Below are positions 1 to 4,764 of a stretch of 14,157 nt of DNA, piece after piece. The stretch covers positions 1-14,157 of the forward strand of contig DKII01000117.1 of the NCBI GenBank assembly GCA_002454125.1. The letters are read 5' to 3'. The notes under the pieces were generated by a model, which saw only the letters and a program-made list of their open reading frames with translations, had not been told where the DNA came from and did not search any database. Source of the stretch: Novosphingobium sp. UBA6722 (GTDB lineage Bacteria; Pseudomonadota; Alphaproteobacteria; Sphingomonadales; Sphingomonadaceae). The number at the start of each line of letters is the position of its first letter. Positions within the stretch are counted from its first letter, which is position 1. Made by a program: the position numbers and the translations under genes.

Positions 1-261
1 GCGGCTGCGGGCCATGACCAGGCCGGCGCGCAGGGCGACCAGCAGCACGAACAGCCCCAGCAAGGCGGGCAGGCTGTGGCCCAGGCTGGCGGCAGCGCGG
101 GCCAGTGGCCCGGCCTCGGCGGCACTCGGCCCGGCCAACGCCGAGAGCAGCGGCACCAGCAGGACCAGCCCGACCCCTTCGGTCAGCGCGGCGGCGATCT
201 GCAGCAGCGCGAGCCGCAGCACCAGCCGGCGAGAGTGCGGATCGCGCAGCCTGGCGTTCAC
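1..261 (-). CDS. ABC transporter membrane domain, N-terminal part (lasso/RiPP exporter D), cut by window edge
   Basis: Eighty-seven codons are open from a GTG at 261 to base 1, with no stop before the edge. The start overlaps the cyclase stop as GTGA, and GAAGG lies 9 bases upstream. The visible protein has a short basic N-terminus (MNARLRDPHSRR). A hydrophobic span follows at about residues 13-43 with the pattern LTEGVGLVLLVPLL, common in the first membrane helix of exporter-type ABC permease/ATPase fusions. A second span covers about residues 64-83. In lasso operons the D gene is such a half-transporter, which exports the mature peptide and often gives self-immunity. The ATPase domain would lie outside the window, so the full domain order cannot be seen. 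The assignment rests on the membrane pattern plus its position directly behind the cyclase. Confidence 0.75.
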   Translation of the reverse strand, partial: MNARLRDPHSRRLVLRLALLQIAAALTEGVGLVLLVPLLSALAGPSAAEAGPLARAAASLGHSLPALLGLFVLLVALRAGLVMARSR

Positions 262-2174
262 TGGTTATGGCCTTCGACATGGTTGATGTAGCGCGCCAGC
301 ATCACCGCGCGGGGAATCGCCCCTTCGCGCAGCAGCCGCTCCTCCACCGGGATCGCGCCGCTTTCGGGCCAGTCTTCCAGGGCGTGGCGGATCTTGGGAA
401 AATCGATCATGGCGCTCAGCCGCTCGTTCTGCGCCAGTCGCTCCACTTCCGCCAGCAATTCGCTGCGGCGGCGGGTCAGCTTGAGATGCCAGTCAGCCCC
501 GTGGCGGCCGTGGCGCACTTCAAGCCGCTGCGCCTCGGGCATGATCCCGCGGGCCATCTCGCGCGCCAGCCAGCGGGTCTGGCCATCGCGCAGGAACAGC
601 TCGGTCGGCAGGCCCAGGCAGAACTCTACAAAAGGGCGATAGGCCGTGGGATCGCGCTGCGGCAGGCCATAGATCTGCTCGAACCCGTGCATGATGTCGC
701 AGTGGTCGTTGCGCTGAAACAGCTCGAACTCGGAGCTGCGGCCCAGCTCCGGCCAGCGCCGCACCGGCTGGCCTGCGCGCCGCGCCCGATCAAGCGCGCC
801 CGAGGCCCGCGCATAGTCAGCCCGCAGCGGCGAGGCGATGGCAAAGATATCCGGCTGGCCGCGCACCCGCCGTTGCCAGTGCCACAGCGGCGCGGGCAGG
901 AAGGGCAGGACGCAGAGCGCCAGGAACCGCCGCAAGAACGAGCGGCCATCGTCTTCGGCATGCCGCAGCGCCAGGTAGAGCTGCCGCCAGCGCCCGCGCA
1001 GCAGGTACTCGGGAAAGCCCCAGCCGCCTTCCGCGCTGAAGGTGAAATTGCCATAGTCCGCGCCCAGCACCACGTCGCAGCCGGCCGCCCGCGCACCGCG
1101 CCACAGCGCGTGGAAGTGGCTGAAATTTGTCTGGTTGATCGCCGCCGAACCGGTGGCAAAGAACAGCTCTGCCATCCCGGCATCAAAGCCGGACCCGGCG
1201 TTATCCTCGAAATGGGTGACCAGACCGGGGTGCTGCGCGGCGAAGGCTTCTACAACGGGCCGCTCGTCCCCGAACTGCCCGGCCCCGACATGCCCATCCC
1301 AGCCCGGCTCCGGCGTGAAGGTAAAGGCGTGAAGCTGGCTGCCGGCGGGGAGCGCGGCCAGCGCCTTGGCCGCGACCTGCGGCGAATCGAGTCCGCCCGA
1401 AAGCATGATCGCCGGCCGCCGTGCCCCGCGCAGCGCGGCCCGGGTACCCTCGCCCAGCAGGCCATGGGCCGCTTCAAGGTATTCGGCATCACTGCCCAGC
1501 CGCACCTTGGGCAGGCTGTAGAGATCGTAATAGCGCCGCTCGGTCGTGCCGGCGGGGTCAATTCGCAGCGCGGTGCCAAGCGGGACATAGTCCAATCCCT
1601 CGAACCAGCCGGTCCGGTCGCAGCCGGGATTGAACAGGGCATTGTCGGCCAGCTTGGCCGCGTTGATCCGCTGTGGCACCCCGCAGGCAAAGATCGCGCG
1701 CGGGACCGAGGCCGCGATCACCCGCCCGCCGGAGCGGTGAACATGCAGCGGCGGCGCGCGCAGCGGGCTGCGCACCAGGCGCAGCACCTGGCCCTCGGCT
1801 TCGAACAGGATCGCGGCATATTCGCCGATCAGCCGCAGATCGGCCGCATCGCCCCAGGCCAGCCGCGCCGCGCCATAGAGCCGCGCCAGCAGCGCCGGAT
1901 CGGGCCGATCACCGGGATAGTCACAGCCCAGACTGGCCGCGATCTCAGCCGCATTGTCGATATGGCCGGCGAAGAGCACCAGCAAGGGCCCCACCACAAC
2001 CGGGGCCCAGCCGCGCGCGCGGCGCTGGTCGGCAAAGGGGAGAAGCGCAGCGGCCTGATAGCGCTCGGCACTGGCCGCGCCGGCGGCCCTGCCCGTTCCG
2101 GCGGCCAGCGCCTGAGCGAGCCGCGCGGCAGTGGGGTCGGCAGGCCCGGCCCACTGCCAATCGAAGGCAATCAA
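258..2174 (-). CDS. Asparagine-synthetase-like RiPP cyclase (lasso C protein)
   Basis: A 638-residue protein of asparagine synthase B architecture. Residues 1-200 form a degenerate glutamine-amidotransferase-like region with no N-terminal catalytic Cys (it starts MIAFDWQW), so glutaminase activity is not expected. Residues 230-600 form the ATP-pyrophosphatase domain with the PP-loop SGGLDS at 259-264. In lasso systems this enzyme adenylates a side-chain carboxylate of the core and joins it to the core's N-terminal amine. The second conserved loop reads VLGADYGNFTFS (369-380), where canonical enzymes have a GGDE-like acidic motif. The start is a TTG at 2174 without a good ribosome site. The only in-frame stretch upstream, back to a stop, contains no ATG or GTG. 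An ATG-led 8-codon frame ends on the TTG, so translation is probably coupled. It lies 36 bases after the precursor and overlaps the transporter start. Family is sure; the reaction with this unusual precursor is inference. Confidence 0.9.
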   Translation of the reverse strand: MIAFDWQWAGPADPTAARLAQALAAGTGRAAGAASAERYQAAALLPFADQRRARGWAPVVVGPLLVLFAGHIDNAAEIAASLGCDYPGDRPDPALLARLYGAARLAWGDAADLRLIGEYAAILFEAEGQVLRLVRSPLRAPPLHVHRSGGRVIAASVPRAIFACGVPQRINAAKLADNALFNPGCDRTGWFEGLDYVPLGTALRIDPAGTTERRYYDLYSLPKVRLGSDAEYLEAAHGLLGEGTRAALRGARRPAIMLSGGLDSPQVAAKALAALPAGSQLHAFTFTPEPGWDGHVGAGQFGDERPVVEAFAAQHPGLVTHFEDNAGSGFDAGMAELFFATGSAAINQTNFSHFHALWRGARAAGCDVVLGADYGNFTFSAEGGWGFPEYLLRGRWRQLYLALRHAEDDGRSFLRRFLALCVLPFLPAPLWHWQRRVRGQPDIFAIASPLRADYARASGALDRARRAGQPVRRWPELGRSSEFELFQRNDHCDIMHGFEQIYGLPQRDPTAYRPFVEFCLGLPTELFLRDGQTRWLAREMARGIMPEAQRLEVRHGRHGADWHLKLTRRRSELLAEVERLAQNERLSAMIDFPKIRHALEDWPESGAIPVEERLLREGAIPRAVMLARYINHVEGHNQ

Positions 2175-2197
2175 GTTTGCAGCAAGGCGGTCAGCAT
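2171..2197 (-). other. Eight-codon minicistron between precursor and cyclase
   Basis: An ATG 13 bases after the precursor stop opens a short frame (MLTALLQT) whose TGA overlaps the cyclase TTG start as TTGA. The cyclase lacks its own clear ribosome site, so re-initiation from this minicistron could set its level below that of the precursor. Alternatively it is the remnant of an original cyclase N-terminus put out of frame by one base. Both are inferences. Confidence 0.35.
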
Positions 2198-2210
2198 CGC
2201 CCCGTCACAC

Positions 2211-2339
2211 TCAGGAGCGCGAATTGACCCCCTGGGTCGTGCCAGGGTTGGGGCGCGGCCCGACATCGGCGAGCTGGCCCAGACGGGTCAGTTCAGGCTT
2301 GGTCCAACCCTTTTCCTGGGGCTTGTTCTGCTGCGACAT
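2211..2339 (-). CDS. RiPP (lasso-type) precursor peptide, 42 residues
   Basis: A 42-codon ORF with ATG at 2339 and GGAG 8 bases upstream (2348-2351 on the plus strand), sitting exactly between the B2 peptidase and the cyclase, where lasso A genes occur. The leader (residues 1-26) carries WTKPELTRLG at 12-21. This matches the aromatic-x-x-Pro-x-Leu ... Leu-Gly recognition motif that PqqD-like B1 proteins bind in lasso leaders. The likely core begins at Gly27: GPRPNPGTTQGVNSRS, Pro/Gly/Asn-rich and ending in Ser. Two canonical marks are missing. There is no Asp or Glu after Asp25, so no side-chain acceptor at core position 7-9, and there is no Thr at leader position -2. The C-terminal Ser is what paeninodin-type kinases phosphorylate. 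Precursor identity is well supported by leader and position. Cleavage site and final structure are unknown. Confidence 0.85.
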   Translation of the reverse strand: MSQQNKPQEKGWTKPELTRLGQLADVGPRPNPGTTQGVNSRS

Positions 2340-2388
2340 CAATGCAACTCCGACTTAATCCGGCACTTTCACGCCAGTTCGCCGCGCT

Positions 2389-2400
2389 AACTACATAGTT
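2389..2400. repeat. Short palindrome just upstream of the precursor gene
   Basis: AACTACATAGTT is a 5-bp inverted repeat around a 2-base centre. It lies directly after the B2 stop in the 61-base B2-A spacer. It is AT-rich against a GC-rich background and could be a protein-binding site or part of an internal promoter for the precursor. No convincing -35/-10 pair was found beside it. Confidence 0.25.
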
Positions 2401-2823
2401 TCAGCGGCTTTGACTAGAGTCTGTCCGGCCGAACCGCACCAGCGGGCGAAATGGCTGATCGAGCGCGCCGATCAGGATCTCCTCGCCGCATTCGACCCAG
2501 GCGTGGAGATCGTCGAGCCCGCCGCGCGCCGCGCCGGGCAGAACCGCAATTACCAGCTGGGCGCCCCGCCCGCGCCGGGCCAGCATCCAGTGCAGCGCCA
2601 TGGCGCGGGGCAGGCATTTGCTCTGCCCCGGCAGGCGCAGCGCAGCACGATCGACCGCCCGGGCCAGCTGGCGATCGGCTGCGGCCGCGACGCCCGCACT
2701 CGGCCCCGCAGCCACCAGGCCAAGCCAACGCCGCCACCAGCCAAACCGCAGCCCCGCCACCAGCGCCCGCGCCGCCAGCAGCAGGACCAGGGCCTCGGCC
2801 ACCAGCAGGCGCCAGCGGATCAT
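2401..2823 (-). CDS. Transglutaminase-like lasso leader peptidase (B2)
   Basis: A 140-residue protein of the lasso peptide biosynthesis B2 family, the cysteine protease that removes the leader from the precursor. An N-terminal hydrophobic stretch (residues 4-26) is followed by a Trp/Arg patch. The catalytic region shows SKCLPRAMALHWMLARRG with the nucleophile at Cys70, then DLHAWVE with the catalytic His107. The family's third triad residue (Asp) is not obvious after the His: the expected short acidic loop reads ECGEEILIG, so a Glu may substitute, or the acid lies elsewhere. The length is usual for stand-alone B2 proteins, which work with a separate B1. The start overlaps the B1 stop as ATGA, implying coupled translation. 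In this split form B1 brings the leader to B2. Assignment is firm from the Cys/His motifs and context. Confidence 0.9.
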   Translation of the reverse strand: MIRWRLLVAEALVLLLAARALVAGLRFGWWRRWLGLVAAGPSAGVAAAADRQLARAVDRAALRLPGQSKCLPRAMALHWMLARRGRGAQLVIAVLPGAARGGLDDLHAWVECGEEILIGALDQPFRPLVRFGRTDSSQSR

Positions 2824-3083
2824 GCCCCGGTCAGCAGCCTGGCCGCGTTGAGCTGCGCCAGGAAGGCATCGACATCGCCGGCAATCTCTGCCGGATCGGC
2901 ATCGAACTGCGCCGCCAGCGCCGCGATCAGCCCGGCGCGATCGGGCTGCGCGTCAAGCGCCAGCCAGATCGCCCGCGCGCTGCCGGTGAGCGAGAAGAAA
3001 TCCCCGCTGGCCAGGCTCATCACCACCACCTCGTCATCGATCTCGGTCTCGGTGAACTGTCCGGCGGCCTTGGCCAATGTCAT
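2820..3083 (-). CDS. PqqD-like RiPP recognition protein (B1)
   Basis: An 87-residue protein of the PqqD fold, the RiPP recognition element that binds the precursor leader and presents it to the peptidase. The N-terminal half has the beta-hairpin pattern of the family, with DDEVVVMSLASGDFFSLTG at 16-34. The helical half contains SARAIWLALD and ends with a predicted helix (IAGDVDAFLAQLNAARLL). The length fits stand-alone B1 proteins (about 80-100 residues). The ATG overlaps the kinase stop (ATGA), with GGGAG about 8 bases upstream inside the kinase gene. It in turn overlaps B2 by 4 bases, so kinase, B1 and B2 are probably translationally coupled. The leader motif WTKPELTRLG in the nearby precursor is the expected ligand. 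Confidence 0.88.
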   Translation of the reverse strand: MTLAKAAGQFTETEIDDEVVVMSLASGDFFSLTGSARAIWLALDAQPDRAGLIAALAAQFDADPAEIAGDVDAFLAQLNAARLLTGA

Positions 3084-3943
3084 CGTCCCAACTCCCTGAT
3101 CCGCTCCGCCGCCAGGGCCAGCGAGGCGGCGAACCCTGCCGCCGAGATCGGCCGCACCAGCCGCGCCATGGCCACCTGCCCCGCCAGCCGCGCCCGCAGC
3201 GCAAACAGTTCGGCCCGGCCTGGCTGCGCCGCCTCGCGGAAGATCGCTTGCGTATAGTGATCGTCCTCAAGCCGGACAAACCGTTCTGCACCGCGAATAT
3301 CCTCCCAGCGGGTCTCCGCGCCCACTTCGAGGAACACCAGCCCTGCCAGCGGCAATGGCTCGCCCAGATCGCCGGCGGCCGGCCGGGCATAGAACTTGCC
3401 GGTCTCCGCCCCCACGGGAGCCTCGGCCGCTGCGCCGGCCAGGGCCAGTGCATCGGGCAGCAGTTTGAGCCGCTTGTGCCCCGGCATGGCGATCAGGCCT
3501 TCACTGCTGTGCAGGTCGAGCAGCAGGGTATCGTCGCAGAACAGCGGAAAGCCCAGTTGCCCCAGCCCTGCCGCCAGGGTCGATTTGCCCGCCCCGGTCG
3601 GCCCGGTGAAGGCAATCGCGCGCCCGTCATACGCCACGGCCGAGGCATGCAGCGGCAGGAACCCGTTGAGGCAGGCGACCCCGGCATAGACACTGCCGTT
3701 GAGCCACAGCGCTTCCTCGTCCGGATCGGCGCCATCGGGCCGCTCGATCACGATCCCTTCGCCCGGCGCGTGGTAATAGCCGTAGCCGCTGTCGCTCCAC
3801 TGCAGATAGCGTCCGCCGGTGATCAACCGGTGGCCCAGCGGCACGGTAATCCCGTCCAGTTCGCGCGGCACCGGGCCATGCCGCGCCGCGGTTTCGCGCG
3901 CCAGCACGGCCATGGCTTCGGCAGGGGTCCGCGGGGAAATCAT
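3080..3943 (-). CDS. HPr-kinase-like protein, probable RiPP precursor kinase
   Basis: A 287-residue protein from the ATG at 3943, with AGGG about 8 bases upstream. The frame stays open to 4117, but that longer form would run into the divergent rpe gene and looks non-coding. The C-terminal half resembles HPr kinase/phosphorylase: LHASAV at 98-103, Walker A GPTGAGKST at 114-122, and the acidic FCDDTLLLD at 135-143, equivalent to the catalytic Asp region. The N-terminal part (1-95) is unassigned. True HprK acts on HPr in sugar regulation, but homologues in lasso operons (paeninodin type) phosphorylate the C-terminal Ser of the precursor. Being the first gene of a coupled RiPP operon whose precursor ends in Ser, this copy most likely modifies the precursor. 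The precise target residue (Ser40, Ser42 or the Thr pair) cannot be read from sequence. Confidence 0.82.
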   Translation of the reverse strand: MISPRTPAEAMAVLARETAARHGPVPRELDGITVPLGHRLITGGRYLQWSDSGYGYYHAPGEGIVIERPDGADPDEEALWLNGSVYAGVACLNGFLPLHASAVAYDGRAIAFTGPTGAGKSTLAAGLGQLGFPLFCDDTLLLDLHSSEGLIAMPGHKRLKLLPDALALAGAAAEAPVGAETGKFYARPAAGDLGEPLPLAGLVFLEVGAETRWEDIRGAERFVRLEDDHYTQAIFREAAQPGRAELFALRARLAGQVAMARLVRPISAAGFAASLALAAERIRELGR

Positions 3944-4095
3944 CGGCTTGACCCTGTGCCGGGGCGGCTGGCGGTGGTCAATCGCCCAAGCGAGCGATTT
4001 ATCCGCCAGATACCGTGTGGAAAACACGGCTGCTCCAGTTGTTCCTACCAGATGTGGTGGGTAAGCGCCGGTAAAGGGAGGCCACCGCCGCAGCC
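3944..4095. promoter_or_regulatory. Divergent intergenic region with two inverted repeats (RiPP operon / rpe)
   Basis: This 152-bp spacer must hold promoters for the minus-strand RiPP operon and the plus-strand rpe run. Inverted repeat 1 is CCGTGT (4013-4018) and ACACGG (4024-4029) around GGAAA. Inverted repeat 2 is AATCGC (3980-3985) and GCGATT (3994-3999). Reading towards the RiPP operon, GATAAAT at about 3997-4003 is a possible -10 element. A weak -35 (TTTTCC, 4019-4024) would lie inside repeat 1, so repeat 1 could be an operator. AGGGAGG at about 4075-4081 is a rather distant ribosome site for rpe. Promoter calls are weak guesses; the repeats are directly visible. Confidence 0.35.
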
Positions 4096-4764
4096 ATGCC
4101 CCAGCCGCTGATTTCACCGTCGATCCTGTCTGCCGACTTCGCCCGGCTGGGTGAGGAAGTGCGCGCCGTCGATGCCGCCGGGGCCGACTGGATCCATGTC
4201 GACGTGATGGACGGCCACTTCGTGCCCAACATCACGATCGGGCCGATGGTGGTAAAGGCGCTGCGCCCGCACACCGCCAAGCCGCTCGACGTCCACCTGA
4301 TGATCAGCCCGGTGGACAGCTACCTCGCCGCCTTTGCTGAGGCCGGGGCCGATATTATCACGGTACACCCCGAAGCCGGCCCGCACAGCCACCGCACGGT
4401 CCAGGCGATCAAGGGCCTGGGCAAGCTGGCCGGCGTCTCGCTCAATCCCGGCACCCCGGCCAAGATGCTCGATTACCTGATCGACGATATCGATCTGGTC
4501 CTGGTGATGAGCGTCAATCCGGGCTTTGGCGGGCAGAGCTTCATCACCAGCCAGCTCCGCAAGATCGAGGCGGTGCGCAAGGCGATCGACAAGAGCGGGC
4601 GCGACATCCGGCTGGAAGTGGACGGCGGCGTCGATATCGAAACCGCGCGCCTGTGCGTGATGGCCGGGGCTGACGTGCTGGTGGCCGGCACCGCGACCTT
4701 CCGCGGCGGGCCAGAGCGCTATGCCGCCAATATCGCTGCGCTCAAGGAAGCCGGCGGGGTATGA
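4096..4764 (+). CDS. rpe: Ribulose-phosphate 3-epimerase
   Basis: A 222-residue cytosolic TIM-barrel enzyme that interconverts ribulose 5-phosphate and xylulose 5-phosphate in the pentose phosphate pathway. Family motifs are all present in order: ISPSILSADFARLGEE at the N-terminus, WIHVDVMDGHFVPNITIGP with the metal-binding His and catalytic Asp, DVHLMI, the phosphate loop SVNPGFGGQSF, and the second catalytic Asp in LEVDGGV, followed by ADVLVAGTATF. The length is normal for bacterial Rpe. The ATG start gives the usual short N-terminus before the first strand. The stop overlaps the next gene by ATGA, so it is the first gene of an rpe / heparinase-like / purH run. It is divergent from the RiPP operon and functionally unrelated to it as far as can be seen. 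Xylulose 5-phosphate metabolism and dxs (further right) are both linked to pentose phosphates, but nothing indicates joint control. Confidence 0.97.
   Translation: MPQPLISPSILSADFARLGEEVRAVDAAGADWIHVDVMDGHFVPNITIGPMVVKALRPHTAKPLDVHLMISPVDSYLAAFAEAGADIITVHPEAGPHSHRTVQAIKGLGKLAGVSLNPGTPAKMLDYLIDDIDLVLVMSVNPGFGGQSFITSQLRKIEAVRKAIDKSGRDIRLEVDGGVDIETARLCVMAGADVLVAGTATFRGGPERYAANIAALKEAGGV

Noticed and set aside
2270..2339. Core of the precursor starting further upstream (around Thr18, so Asp25 becomes position 8)
   Set aside because: This would place the LTRLG part of the conserved leader motif inside the core and remove the B1 binding site from the leader.
2131..2358. 75-codon plus-strand frame over the precursor region
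   Set aside because: No ribosome site or domain; it overlaps the precursor and cyclase starts in antisense.
105..2390. 761-codon open frame on the plus strand
   Set aside because: It lies antisense to the cyclase, precursor and transporter start, which have clear motifs. The translation is Arg/Gln/Ala/Pro-rich without domains, as expected for an antisense frame in GC-rich DNA.
3077..4111. 344-codon plus-strand frame
   Set aside because: Mirror frame of the kinase gene, which has Walker A and a catalytic Asp motif; the plus frame has none.
3944..4117. N-terminal extension of the kinase from an ATG at 4117
   Set aside because: It would overlap the divergent rpe start, and the extra 58 residues look like translated intergenic DNA. 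The ATG at 3943 has a usable ribosome site.
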